64,000 nt of DNA, taken from Meandrina meandrites (Eukaryota; Cnidaria; Anthozoa; Scleractinia; Meandrinidae). Below the pieces are notes generated by a model. It saw only the letters and a program-made list of their open reading frames with translations, searched no databases and was not told the DNA's origin. The stretch covers positions 3,068,501 to 3,132,500 of the forward strand of contig OY855906.1 of the NCBI GenBank assembly GCA_963693305.1, in the 5' to 3' direction. Position 1 is the first letter of the stretch. The number at the start of each line of letters is the position of its first letter. The position numbers and the translations under genes are program-made. Shown piece after piece: positions 11,429-25,000 of the stretch.

Positions 11429-14400
11429 ATGGGCCGAAGTCGAGAGGAAAAGAATAAAAGCGAGCAAAACAGAGTTCGAATGCTGTGTGGTGCATTTCAA
11501 CAACTTAAAGAACTTCTTCCTGACAATCAATACGTTAAAACCAAAGCTGAAATACTAAGAAGTGCAGCGGAGTATATTAAATTTCTTGAACTGAAGCTTC
11601 AGGAGGTAGAAGAGAGGAGAGCTCTAGGAACTCCGTTCAGTCATCAACCTCGTCCGAGCTGCAGATATGCCAAGGTATGTTTATCTGTGCTGTGATTTTA
11701 GCTAGAGAACTCTAGAATTGTTGAAGGAACACATATTCCATAAATAATGCACAAAATTTGCACGAGCAGAGGTCAAACAATTGCAGTGGACTTGTTGTCT
11801 CAGCCGCACCCAGTCAAGTTGCCCAGTAAGCAGAATTTTAACATGACTGAAGGAAGTCAGTTGAATTTCGATACATTTTGGCTTACACAATTTAAGTGAA
11901 GACATCGGGCTGCGCTTCATATGTACGACTGTAATTCAGTCCCTATAGCAAAGCTAGGGACTGGTGGGAAGTGTTATTCGCATACTCGTAAAAGCTACTG
12001 GAAAACATTTTATTGATCTTCTTTGTTTCTTCTCTCTAAGTTTGTTATGCTCATGCTTTGCTTGGCCGCTTGACAAGACAGTATACATTCTTGGAAGATT
12101 TAAATTTATTTTTTGAGAATTCATGGGCAAACGGAGCAACAGTACAGCCAGAAACTAAAAGCTAAAAGAGGAGTTGGGCAAAATTTAGAAGTTTAGCAAA
12201 ACAACAGGCTGAGATAGGCTCGCTTTCTTCATTCAATACTCTAGCTTCTTCAGAGAGCTTACTTTTGCGTCGCGTGCCAATTGAGTTGGTACGGTTCGAT
12301 ACTTTAAATTCAGTACAGATAACATTGGCTTCTCTGAAAGATAACCAGGCTGTTTAGTGCATGACAGAAAATTTCCGTCTTCAAAAATGTCGAAGTACTA
12401 TACACCAGCGGCGATAAAACTGCCATCAAGTTGCAGTCTGTAGTTAGCCATACCCTACAGTATTTACACGTTTAATTCACTTGATTTCTCATAAGTCTTA
12501 ATATTTATACATCAAACTGCGTATTAAGAAATTTTCACGAAAGATAAGATGGATCCTACAATGCTTGCTGAGCAGGAATTCAGTTGAAATTAAGCATGCA
12601 GTTGGGCTTTTACGCCCCTAAAGATCTGTCTGTTTTGTAAAAGGGCACAGTTATGAATGGCCTTGTCAAGCCTGCGATAAAATTAGCAAATAATTGAATG
12701 AAAATTATTTTGTCTGAAATGAAATCCTTGTGTAAAATGTTGCCAAAAAAAATTTCACATCGTGAATACCAAAGTTCTTTGTGGCATGTTGCCTCACTTT
12801 GCAAAACGGCGGAAGAGCTGTTCATTGTTTTGAATGTCAGCTTACTTCAGTTAAAATTGAGGAAACACATTCAACCAACATTTTCCCAGCAACAATCTTG
12901 TCGGTAGATCGCGTTAGACGTTTGTTTCAATTCTCCTCCCAGGAGGTCCAACTTTAATTACGTGCTAATAAGATTAGCTGTCATCGGGAAAAAAGGATAA
13001 TAAAGACCAGAAACTTTGTAAAGTTGCAAAATAAAGAAATCCAAAGAGGCCGGCACTTAAATAGCACAGTTCCGTTGACAGCGCTATTGTAAACCAAGAC
13101 TGCAAGCATCGCTCCAGTTGGCTCCGATAGTTCCAAACGTTTCTAAAGAAAGCAAAGTATGATTTTTAACAGAAAATACAGGTAATAAACGGAAAATTAC
13201 ACAAAATCAAACAGTCGGCTAACCGGAGAAACCAAACTTATTTAATTCATTGCGATCTTGTTATAGTTGTGATCTCTTTCAGGGTCAGCAAGAGGTATCT
13301 TATTTAACACGCCCAGCGCAAGATCAAGACCAGTCATCCATGCCATGTTCAGTCTTGTCAGCTTCTTATCAAGGTACTACAAGAAATATGCAGATCAGGT
13401 TTATTCATTGGGACAGGCGATGATGAATGAATCTTCTGCACTCTAAATATCACGCTTACCGGTGTTTACTGGGAGAGCGTTGCAAGACGCTAACTGCACA
13501 GTTAAAGTTTTTACGAAACAACAGCGATCTTTATCCGTGAGCTCATTGTAACTCGCACGCCTTAACTTGCGGGTATTTACTTGCATTTTTCAGTTGGTTT
13601 GCTGCCGTTGATTTGAACAAAAAGTTCCCATTAGTTTCGTGTGTAACCACTACATATTACTTTAACGCGAAATATACTTATAGCACGGAACTGATCGTCC
13701 TCTTTGTCATATTTTTCATATCATACAGATATACCACAAGATTGTTTTGCCTCGAGCTGCACCTACCAAGGTAAAACGATTGCAATGTAAATACGGCAAC
13801 AGTCAGGCTAGATGTCAGCCACACACCAACAATGCGTTTATAACTTCAATCATTGTCATTATTATTATTAGAATAAGCGAACACCCCTCATACAGAGACA
13901 CTGAGTTATTGACCGCCACACGTCATAGCTACATTTTAAGTCTCCAGTACTAGCAATGAGACACTTCTCACCTGTGTAACCTCCAGTAAAGGGGCACCTT
14001 CCAGAGTAAGTTAGCCTGCATAGCAAGCATTGCCGTGCGAGCAAAGTGCTATGTGTCGCGCCCGGACGAGTGAAGACTCCGGTCGCGCGAAATTCCATCG
14101 CCCCAATTTTCGCGCGGCCAGAATCTTCGCTAGCACGCGACACATAGCGCTTTGCTCGCACGAGAACGCTTGCCAGGTACTCATCAGCACTATATTAATC
14201 ATTCAGACGTCAGACAAAAGAGTTAAGAAGTGAAAACCTTTCTCGAGTGATCAGGGCAGGTGTGTTTTACCACAACAAGTGTAGTTAGGTTAGTGCAGCA
14301 TTTAGATATAAAATATGAAACCTAAAGTTTTTTTTTTACTTTTCCCAGCCTGTGAATTGCAAGGAATCTACTGCAAATCCAGTTGGTTTGTTTCCAACAG

Positions 14401-14464
14401 CAGCAACTCAGATCAACTGGGCGACGGCAGATATGACAACTCCACAGGAAAACGATATTACTAA
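11429..14464 (+). CDS. Small basic helix-loop-helix transcription factor
   Basis: Four exons: 11429-11674, 13283-13373, 13729-13770 and 14349-14464; 164 residues, all GT-AG with matching phases. Exon 1 encodes the whole bHLH domain (about residues 5-62). The basic segment EEKNKSEQNRVR keeps the Glu (12) and Arg (15) that normally contact the E-box core. Helix 1 is AFQQLKELLP and helix 2 contains AEILRSAAEYIKFLELKLQE. The basic region resembles the achaete-scute/group A pattern RERNRVK with one Arg replaced by Gln, but I cannot place the subfamily. The tail (83-164) is Gln/Ser-rich and low complexity. An in-frame TGA 24 nt upstream fixes the start. The last three exons are short and rest on splice signals only. 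If the last exon is read one frame over, it ends at 14478 (product ...ENDITNAWK), so the C-terminus is uncertain. Confidence 0.72.
14021..14177. repeat. Hairpin element, inverted arms of about 35-40 bp
   Basis: In bHLH intron 3. Left arm GCGAGCAAAGTGCTATGTGT (from 14037) is mirrored by ACACATAGCGCTTTGCTCGC on the right. The centre is GC-rich with CGCGCGAAA/TTTTCGCGCG segments. Overlapping open frames on both strands here are by-products of the symmetry. Confidence 0.7.
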
Positions 14465-14573
14465 TGCATGGAAATGACTATCAAAACGTAGATAAACCTT
14501 CAATTGCTAGTACCTTCCATGTAAGAAAAGAAAAAAAACCCAGAAGATTTAGTGCAAACCATTTAAAATGTTA

Positions 14574-14946
14574 TTAAAGGGGCTTTGTCACAGATTTTAA
14601 CTGACTGATTTTCGAACAGCAAAAAGTTATATTTGTGGCGTTGGAAACCTAAAAATAATGGACCATTTTTATTAACATTTGCTATGTTAGAGCACTGATG
14701 ATGGCTGCGGATGGCTTGGATGGAAACGGATTGCAACTTGAAAAATTAAGGCTTTACTTTGCAAGTTGTTTCCGAGCGTCGTCAAAAATCAATATTTATA
14801 GCTCTGGTTTAATTGAGGTCATGTCTTCATTTAGATGTTCAAAGATGCTGTTTTTCATCGTTTTTCATGGGTTAAGTTGCCTTCCAATAATTTCAGAACA
14901 GTTTAGAGCAAAATTCTGCGAACTCCCCGTGACGTAGCCCCTTTAA
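14574..14946. mobile_element. TTAA-flanked non-autonomous element (copy 2)
   Basis: Begins TTAA-AGGGGCTTTGTCACAG and ends CGTGACGTAGCCCCT-TTAA. Its body resembles 9713-10055 throughout, for example the shared TTCAGAACAGTTTAGA-type segment near the right end. It lies just past the end of the bHLH gene. Confidence 0.7.
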
Positions 14947-15427
14947 CGTCCCGATATCATTTCTAGCTTCAATCAATCGGTGTTTTTTGCCGCTCCAAAT
15001 TGCAAAACGGAGAAAGTAAGACATTCGAGGAATTTGAAGAAACCAACGTAACTTTAAATTTGCAAAACACTTCGATCTTGTCCAGTAAAGATCATTTGAT
15101 CATTGGTAGTTTATTTTTAGCTTTAGGTGTTCTGAGGCCGGGTTACTCTTGATTTTAAGAACTGTTTGTCAATTACTGGGTCACTTATAGCGTGGAAGTC
15201 TTTGGAACGGTTCCCGCCTGGCCGTGGGAGATCTGGGTTCTAGATTAGGTTGGTGCACTTTGAAAAGCCTCAATTTTTTTCGTTAAGCACAGGAAACTGC
15301 GAGCACAAGCACAGTGAGAAAAACGAACACAAACATTCTATGCCATCGGCTCATTAGGAATAAGCATCAAGCATAAGCACTAGAATAAATTTGTTGCGTG
15401 CTTATGTTTAATCCTAATGAGAACAGC

Positions 15428-15807
15428 TTAAAGGGGCAGTATCACGAGAGGTCTTCTAAGTTTTTGTGTAAACTATGCTAGAATTATAAAGGTGCACTCG
15501 CTGATCAACAGACTAACCCTTTAATGACAAAAAAGGCATAAATTCACTCTCTCAGATGTGAACAAACCGTAATCGATAGTTTTTTAGTGATTTTCCTCCA
15601 TGTAACACTGTCAAACTTGAAAACGTCGGCCCGACGTTTTCAAATTTTAGACCACTTCGTTCCTACCCGTCCGTAGCCACACCGGTTTTAAACAACTTTC
15701 GTGACTAGTACAATGCATTTTAACAAGGTTAGGCAATTCCCAATTGACACCAACGCCTTTATTGGATTTTCAAGTAGCACGAAATTTTGGTGAGACTGCC
15801 CCTTTAA
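15428..15807. mobile_element. TTAA-flanked non-autonomous element (variant)
   Basis: Begins TTAA-AGGGGCAGTATCACGA and ends GGTGAGACTGCCCCT-TTAA. The outermost AGGGGC is shared with the copies at 9.7 and 14.6 kb, but the interior differs and has its own central palindrome (AAAACGTCGGCCCGACGTTTT, about 15619-15640). Confidence 0.65.
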
Positions 15808-16049
15808 GGAGAATATGTGTTAGTTCTTCTCTCCTCTTTAGTAATTTACGTATATTTTTCTTATCTAAAGTTTGCGTTCGTTTTGAAGGTAATTTTTTAA
15901 CATCGTAAAAATGACGTAATATACACATCGATGTTTTCGTAAGGGATATGGGAATGCAAAATATAACAAAACTTCACTCGCAATAAAAATTCATAGATTT
16001 CAAAACCTCACACAAACCAAACTTACAAGACAAATACAGTAAAAGGCTT

Positions 16050-16055
16050 TTTATT
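16050..16055 (-). terminator. Probable poly(A) signal of WDR3
   Basis: AATAAA on the minus strand 25 nt beyond the WDR3 stop codon. This would give a very short 3' untranslated region, plausible for a housekeeping gene. Confidence 0.5.
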
Positions 16056-16079
16056 AATAATTTATCCTGTAACAAAAGT

Positions 16080-19000
16080 TTATTTAACGACTTGTACAAT
16101 AGCCGACTTCTGTTTCTTTCGAATCTTTTTTACTTTTTCTGTTGCGTCTGCAAAAAATGTCTCTTGCTTTGCTTCCATTTGATTTTGGATAAAACGCAGC
16201 CCAGCCATGTTGAATCCAATGGTATCCTGACATGAAATAACATGACGTCAACGTTAGGAAGATGGATATATCAAGATTTAAGAATTAAGAGAATTAAGAA
16301 AATAATCAGTTATGTAGACCAGGAAAATGTTTTAATACTCATCAAAGGAAAATTGTTGTGTTTACAATTTCTCCCAAGTAGTACTAAGGGAAATAGAGAA
16401 TACGAAGTTCAGTAAGGAGAACATTAAAAATCGGTGAAGTAAACTGTGGTTGCGGCAAAATACGTTATTTGCGTTAACCTCGGCGGGTTAAATTGGTAAA
16501 AAAATAACTAATAAGACAAAGTATTCTCGAGGGAAGTGTAATAAATTTACGTTTTGTAAAGCTGTCACACCGGTTTGCAGTCTTTTAAGAAAACGTTTTA
16601 ATCAGACTGTGAAGCTCACGAAGCAGTCGTTACTTTCCGAGAGCGTAAGAAGCGTGAAAAACAATTAGGAGTGGGACGGAACGGGGCGCGCCTCAATTTA
16701 TCACGTGCTTTTCGTGTTCTCGGAAAGCAGAAGACAGTTACGCAGGCTGGCTAAAAAGCCGCGCACTGACAAATGAAGCAATGGAATAAAACACATTAAG
16801 AGCGCAGAAGTTTTGTGTACTTACCCGCAGACTGTGAACGCGTGATTTCGCATGCTGGCGCAGAGAATCGATCACTGGCAAAAGAACTTGGTTTGCTACA
16901 ATCTGGTTGTGGTGAATCCTAACAGAGGACAGAAACAAGCCAAATCTTACACACATGACATCCAACGTACAAAAGTCACTTTTCTACAAAAAACATGAAA
17001 TGACATGCTACCCGCTTCCAAGCTCTTAGAACGATTCATCACGTTTCTTCTCTTACTGATATCGAGTCAAGAGGACCTCAAAGACGCTATATTGCTATTT
17101 GATCTTGCGCAAATTTGAACATGCCCATCAACAGCAGCATTTACAAAGAAAAGAGGGTGTTCAGCTAACACATCAGACCAAACTCATTCATCATTCACAT
17201 GAAAATACACAGCGACTTACCTCAGAAGAAATGAGAGACACCTACAAGACAGTTCAATCTCCCAGCCGCTCTAGATTGCAAAAAAACAAACAAACAAACA
17301 AAAAAGCTGGTTAATAGATCAAAATAAAAGACGCTATAAAATGGGAACGAAATATCACAGCTATACTCTAGCTACACTTTCGATCCCCATGCTCGGCGAG
17401 ATTCGAACCCATGACCCTCGCGAATACCAGTCAAATTCTCTGCTTCTAAATTACGAAAAGCACTGGGAGTATTGTGAGGTTTACCTGAAGCCATTGATTC
17501 AGTAGCGTCAACATATCAGTAGCAACACTGAATGGCAAAACTATCAGTGACTCTTCTAATTCGCTGAGAAACAAAAACAAACAAACAAACACAACTTGAA
17601 AACTGAGCACAAACTTGTGAAGATTAGAGTGCCATCAAAACAGTGGCCCTTAGAAAAATCAGCAAACAAAAATACACCTTCAGGTTTTCAGTTCAGCCAT
17701 CAAAATAAATATGAGAAAACAGGCCTGAATTGTCCGCGTAACTAGCGGGGAGATTCCATACTGATAACGTAGCACTTTCCTGCTCCCGGTAGTACTTGTG
17801 TTTGGTTTATAAAATAATTCATAATCATCTCAACCAATCAAGGATATGCACAAATCTGGGTAGCCTTACGTAATCGGAATGGAATTTTCCTGGCTTGTTG
17901 ATCAGACGTATATTTCGCGAAGCATGTCTTGCGAGGCAGCTCACAAGCTATTAGAGGCTGTGGGCGAGCAAGTGCTTTCGCATTAAGCTACTGAAGTATG
18001 ACTGAGGTAAATAATGAACACGCATTTGCATACCTGGAACGAATCTTCTTTACAACTTCAAGAACATAACGAACAGGCTGAAGAGAAATTTAAAGATTTT
18101 TAGCAAAAATGCTTCTTTCAAGAGTGATAAGTAGAGCACCCTAAGAATTCCGACTTACGCAGGTCATCTCGAGTTCGACGTGTACTTCTCTCTACCTAAT
18201 CAGCGTGAAGTTGTTTCTTTTCCCGCTAATCACGCAAATTTTCAAGTTCCCGCGCTTCCCTCCGGTTAAAAGTTTCCCGCGCTTTCTACCGGTTACAAGT
18301 TTTCCCGCGCTTTCTACCGGTTACAAGTCTATCTTCGAGTTCTGATTGGCTAACTGATTTATTTGCCACCGAACTGATTATTTCCGATTATTTATTTTAT
18401 CTTGGTTTTACAATAGTCATTTGAAAATCACTTAACATGTAACTACCAAGTTCAATAAAGCTAAACCACTGACTGGCTCCACGTGAAGTCGGAAACAAAA
18501 GTGATATGATGCACTTGCAGGATTACCGGTAAGTGAAGGATCTTAAGAACAACTTCGAGTATCAACAACTACACAAAAAAATAATTATTCCTCGACCACT
18601 GATCTTGTTATCTGGTGTTGAGGGCAGAAATAAATACACCTTATTCGATGGTTTAACATATAATACGCGCGAATATTTTGCGAGTTGCGTAGTATTTTTC
18701 CGAGCCCCGAAGGGGCGAGGAAAAATACGAGCAATGAGCAAAATGTCCGCTCGTATTATATGTTAAACCATCGAATAAGGGATTTATTATTCCACTAAAA
18801 ATTAAACTTTGGTTCAGCCATTGTGCCGCTTCGCTTTAAGTCCGTTTTTTTGCCTTGTTCTACAGTTTAATAACGTAGCATATTTTGCGCGTTCTTTTGC
18901 CCTAATATGGTAAAATGGCGCAATAGTGGAATAATAATTACTGTTTACACTGACATTGAAGAACTTTCTAAGTTAGGAGCAGAAACCTTACCGTTATATT

Positions 19001-22000
19001 TCCATATGCAACCAGGATAGGATGACGAGAAGGCACCTACAAATACAATTATATCCAAACTGTTAAAATTGATTTGTACACATTTGCGAATAAATACAAC
19101 GAAGAAAACTAGAGGAAAAATATGTCCATTTATTGTAGTTGAAATTAGATTTCACAAATTAAAGGATTCTTTTAGTATATTTCCCAAAACCTTGTGTCTC
19201 TTTCACGTGAAAAAAACAAGTTATGGATGAAGATAAAACATTCATTTGACACGTGCGCGGGGCAAAGAAAAATTTTGAGTCCACGTCAGGGATCGAACCA
19301 ATACCAGGCCTCCTCGGTTGGTCACTCTAACCATTAAGCTACGAGAAACTCGTGGTGAGCTAGGCCATTTACTAGGTTCATATGTGACACGCGTCCTACA
19401 TACTGCTAGCATCAGCAATGTCGAAATCATCATGTGTGTAAAAAATAATGAAAGATGGTAAAGTTTTAGACTGCAAAACAGCCGTATTTTTTGCAAACGC
19501 ACTCAAGCGAACGCGAGGTCTGGAGCCAATCAGTGTCAAAACAGAGAGTGAGACTGGGGAGAGATGCTCGCGCGTGTGAGGTTCGCTGACGATCGATACG
19601 CGATACGCGATACGCGATACGCGATACGCGATACGCGAATGTTAACGATCAAATTAGCAGTACCTTCTCGCGTCCGCCGCCTTGTTCTTCCATCTTAGCT
19701 GTTTCTTCTTTGTAAAGATCGATAGCCTCCATTAATCTCTCAGCCTACAAAAAAAAATCTTGCGTAAGCCTAAGTTATTAGCTGTGCTTAGCTTAGGATT
19801 TTTTTTCTTGCCGATGTCGATGATCATTGCGTGTTTTTTACCTCGGACAAAACCGTTCGTTCCGGCCATTTTATTTTACTCCGCGCACACACCCTGCATT
19901 TCTTTCGAATTTCTTTCAGTATCTTTCTTTCTCGTTGTCTTCACAATTCGAACTTTTGAACAAAATCACCAAATCACTAACCCAAATATAACTTGGTTTC
20001 GCCAAGAAAAACAATACTTGTGATTTGTAGCCTGCAAATACAGCCGCCTCTCACTTGCTCCCGCTACCACGTGCGAACGTAGTAGCGGGAGCGAGGGAGA
20101 GGCGGCTGTATTCACGGGCTATGTGATTTGTGGATTTACAGTATGCGACATCGCCATACCAGAAATACTCGAGAAACAACTTGACCCTTACCGCCTTTAC
20201 AGTCTCCATGGTCTTTTTACCGGCTTTAACGGCTTCTCCATCTATCTCTCCAGGAATCTTACAGAGAGAGAGAGAGAGACAAAAAAAAAGAAGTGTATAT
20301 AGGGAGCGCAAGATTGTGATCACAGAGATATATTAACGCAAGTACAAGTATCTTGATTGGCTGACACGAGACTATCTCAGGCTTCTAAGCTATCTCTTGA
20401 GTCCAAATATTTAGCAAGAGTGTTCAGTTCAATGAGGCCTTCAGAAGGCAGATCTCACTACGGTTTTTACTGCTACCTCTTGTAATCTTTTGTACTCGTC
20501 AAATCGTGAGTATAAGGGTGTAGTTTTAACTTTGGAGTCTAAGTTACATGAAACCTTACAGTGTGACCATTCAAACGAAAGGTTTTGAGGAGTACTTTCA
20601 CGTCGTGTTGCTTACTGTTCAGTTTTCAGTGAAAATTGGGAGTTTAAAATTTGAACTCTGCGCTGTTTGAATTGAATGGCTCAGTTACCAAGGGACGTAG
20701 AGCTATGCTAATATATATGACTCACTACTCTCTCCGTGTTCTGTGCCAGACTCTCTTCATATTCCTTCTCTCTCTCCTACAAAGAAAAAGAAAGAAATCA
20801 ATGTAAGCCAATCATTGAAGGATTAAACCTGTAACAATAATAGCTGATGATAAATCAAACCTGCTCTCGTTCTTCTTCAACAAACAAAGGTTCATCAGTT
20901 CTCTCCCACAGCCGCAGAGACCTGTCATGAGAAGCAGTCACCTGGAAAACAAACAAGAGATTCTTAGCACAAACTTGTTTAAATCTATGTACTGGCGCGT
21001 TTTAATTGCTTATCATGTTGAATACTGTTACACCATGATTTCCTAGTTATGGTAGTTGGGTAATGTCCGTTGGAGGATAAATAGCTCAAACTGAAGCTCA
21101 TCGATAGTTGATTGATATCGAGTTTTATCTCCAGCTACTAGGCTAGTATTGCGACTTTCCCTAGATGTGATGCTAGTCTATGGCAGGTTACTCCCCAGCA
21201 TTTTGTCAAATTGCCATAACAGTTTTCCGGTTCCTTTTTGTACACCTGGGATACGAGAGGAACTGCGAGAGTGAGTAAAGTGTCTTGCCCAAGAACACAA
21301 CACAGTGACCCCAGACAGGGCTCAAACACGGACCACTGACGCATAATTCAACTCCGTCGCTAATTATAAGGCAACTGGATTGTTTAACTCACCAAGTAAT
21401 CTCCATCTGGACTGACAGCGAGGCACCACACTTCGCCATGATGACCCTGTGAAAAACAACAATGCTTTTAGAACGCTTTACTCGGGAGTTTGTTGCAATT
21501 ACACGACAGTATGATTTCAGTTTACTTGCAGTAAATCAAAGAATTATCATCTGGCGAACAACAGTTCATATTCTGCTTTTTTTTTTTACCTTGATTACAA
21601 ACAGAAAATGCACAAGAGGCGAAACCAGTTCCTAATGTGTCGTTATAACATTAAGCTACTTGGATGTACTATACCTGAAGTGTTGTTATATGTTCAAACT
21701 TATCAGCATCCCAGTATTTTAAAGTCTTGTCCTTACTAACTGAGAAAAAGTAGTGGGTCTTGGGCACAAACTGCAGAGGAAAAAAAAATACGTGTAATAC
21801 ACGAGTCAATTCCAAGTCAGTCTTTACTGACTGACTTGGAACTACGTTAAAATAAAGGGTTTTTTACGCCTTGCTTTTGAGTAACTGACTAAAAACCAAA
21901 TGCAAGCCAGAGAAATGAGTCAAAGATAACCACATGCCGGTAAAATGCACGCGTGGCTATTGGATTTTTGATTGGCTGAGACGTTTGGGAAACCAACAAA

Positions 22001-25000
22001 TGTCAAAAGTTAATCAAGTGCACTCCTGTGACGTTCTTAAGCTGTGTCCACACTAGCCTGTGAGCAGGCTGGCAGGCTCACCTTCGAGTTACACACATGA
22101 GCGATGCCCTGAAATGGCGAAGAGCGAGTCTGCGAGCGAAGCGATCAGGTGGGGACGAGTCTGGTGCAAAAGCACCAAGAACTCGCGGCTTCGCCGCTCC
22201 CGGCCTAACGAATGTGAGCCTGCTCGCAGGCTATATCCACACGAGTAAATTTTGTGGCAATTTTTCTGTGATGAATATATTTGCTCGTGTACAGGACGTG
22301 ACAAATGTTATGTTAAAAGCTTGTTTCCATGCGCGCAAGAAATGACTCTGAGCAGTGGAGATATCAGACTCAAACTGTAAGCAAGATACATACCTGCACA
22401 GCCATAATACTGAAAGAAAAAACAAAAACAAACGTCAACACAATAAAAATGGACAAAATAGAAAAACGTTCCATTGTAGCACAGTGCTTCTGTTAATGAT
22501 AGCACATTAGTACATGTAATTTTCTATAAATTCATAACCCTGTGCTCTTGGCGCCTATTCTCACCCTGCAGCTATTAATAGAGTCACGTGTTAACAGTAA
22601 CACACATGTGGTTACTGTTCTGGCGCAAGATCAAACCTTGGGAGAATCAGACATTTTTGCCTCGGATATTCGTGATATTTTGTAATAATATCAGTCATCC
22701 TAAGTAGTGTGAATTAAACAATGTCTTTAGTTTAAAAGGTACACTTTTACATGTAAGGTAGATACATGTTTGCCACACAGTTCGGAGATAAAACCATAGA
22801 TTGAATTCTGGTGAATCAAGTGTTTTCTTGCAGAACAGTTTTCTATGTTAGTGGTGACAGTTTCAGTGAAAGTTTCAGCTAGATTTGTTCTCCCCTACCC
22901 TCTTCCATCCCAAACCAACTCATTCTTCTCTCCACCCATTCTGTAACTGTTGACGGGGCTCGGATGAGGAGTCTGGGAACAGTTTTCTACCCAGAACCTG
23001 ACTACATAATGTGGAACTGAGTCCCTGGTACCAACCGTCCATTTCAGTTGTGCTCTGTTTGTTGCTCTGTTTGGCAATGCTACAAATTAAATACTCCACA
23101 CTATACTAATCTTTTACCAACCTGTCATCATGTGCAAATATAGATTTGTGACAGTCGCCATAGTCCAAACCCCAAATTTTAATGTTTTTGTCGGCTGATC
23201 CAGTGATGATCAAACTGCTATCCTGTCAAGACGAAACAACAACATTAAATTGCACATTTCACTCTATTGGAATAGAGTAACTATGGATATTATTCTGTAA
23301 ATTATCATACAGACACAGCTGCAGACAAAGATGCTGCAACCAGAGCCTCTTAGTGATCTATCAACAAAACTTTCACATTTCCAGCAAGGAATAATTATAT
23401 CCCAGTTTCAAATATTCTCAATAAACTGTATTCAGAAAATCAAGGTTGTTTGCCTCAGTTTAGGTGCTATTCATTGATGATATGCATCAAGTACACAAGG
23501 CAGCATGTAGTTGCCTGTCGCAAGTGACTACAACTGAGTCAGTAAGCAGTACGCATTGTCTGTCAGTGAACTGCATACATGAACTTACTGAGGAGATGTC
23601 CAGTGTCATCACTGGGAGTTTGTGTCCATACAAAGACAGGAAAAACTGTAGAGTAAAGGAAACAAGTGTTAATTCTGTGTGTCAAACTCTGACAAAGCAT
23701 GCTCCAAGACTGCTTAAATTATATAAAATGTACGAATTTTAATATTAATATTTGAATTTTACCAAGTACATGTCAGTAACCAGACTAACCTTCAGTGTGT
23801 CAGCAAAGAAAACCTTGACTGTACAATCAAGAAGACTTACAGCAAGCAGTCTTTGATTAGGACTGAAACAAGAGGATATAAACTGTTTAACATTTTATTT
23901 TGCAATAAAATCAAAAGCAAACAGTACCACATAAAAGAACACGTCAGTAGCCCTCATTTGAATGGTCACTTTAGAATTTGATAGAAATTCAAACTCTTCA
24001 TAAATAAACAGTTTAATTGGAGTCACTTTGAGAAACAATAGAGATGTGTTCACAGCACATTGGAATATCATTGTGAACACTGGCAATGACAACTGACTGC
24101 TGAAACATTCATAAGATGATCTTTTGTGAATACCCTTGCAGGCATTAAAACTTTCTTGATGAACCTTAAAGTGTATATGACACGAAAAATATTTTCTGCT
24201 TATTTGAAAGGCCTTTCAAAAGACAGAAGAATGGCATTTTTCTTTTCGAAATATCTTTTTTCGTTTCTGAGATATTGTCATTTTTGTATTATGCAAATTA
24301 GATAAGTGATGATGTCATAAGATTTGCAACTAAAAAATGGTAACTATTAACTATGATAAACGATATCTCTAAAACCATTAAAGCAGTGGTCTTGGAACTT
24401 GGCGCCACAAATGTGCATCACAAAAGAAACAAAATGACACCCATTGGGCTGTTGCCATGGCAACAGTTTGCGGCTGGTGCTGTCTCAATAAAAACTGAAA
24501 TTCCCAGTTTTTGTCTTAACCAAGAACCATCTAGCACAGTCAATCCAATAGTGGGAATTAAGACAATATGGGAACTATGTCTGTTCCAAGCAGGACCCTT
24601 TGTCTCAATTAAGAGGCTACAAATGGGGATATTTGTTTTTTTGACAGAGAGAGACTGGAGCTGAAAGGGTTGCTATGGCAACAATACTAAGGGTGTCATT
24701 TTGTTGCTTTTGTGATGCACATTGGTGTAGCCAAGTTTCAAGGACACTGCTTCAATATTTCCAGAGATATTTTTTATTCAGTATTTTACCATTTTTCAGT
24801 TGCAAATCTTGTGACGTCATCACTGATCTAATTTGCATAATACAAAAATGACAATATCTCGGAAACGAAAAGAGATATTTCGAAAAGAAAAACGCCATTC
24901 TTCTGTATTTCGAAAGGCCTTTCAAATAAGCGGAAAATATTTTTCATGTCATATACACTTTAAAGTGAACGTTTATAAGGATTGCAAGCAATCCACTAGT

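Noticed and set aside
14349..14478. Alternative frame of the last bHLH exon (ending NAWK)
   Set aside because: Looks protein-like, but the preceding exons join in the other phase by their best splice sites; kept only as an alternative.
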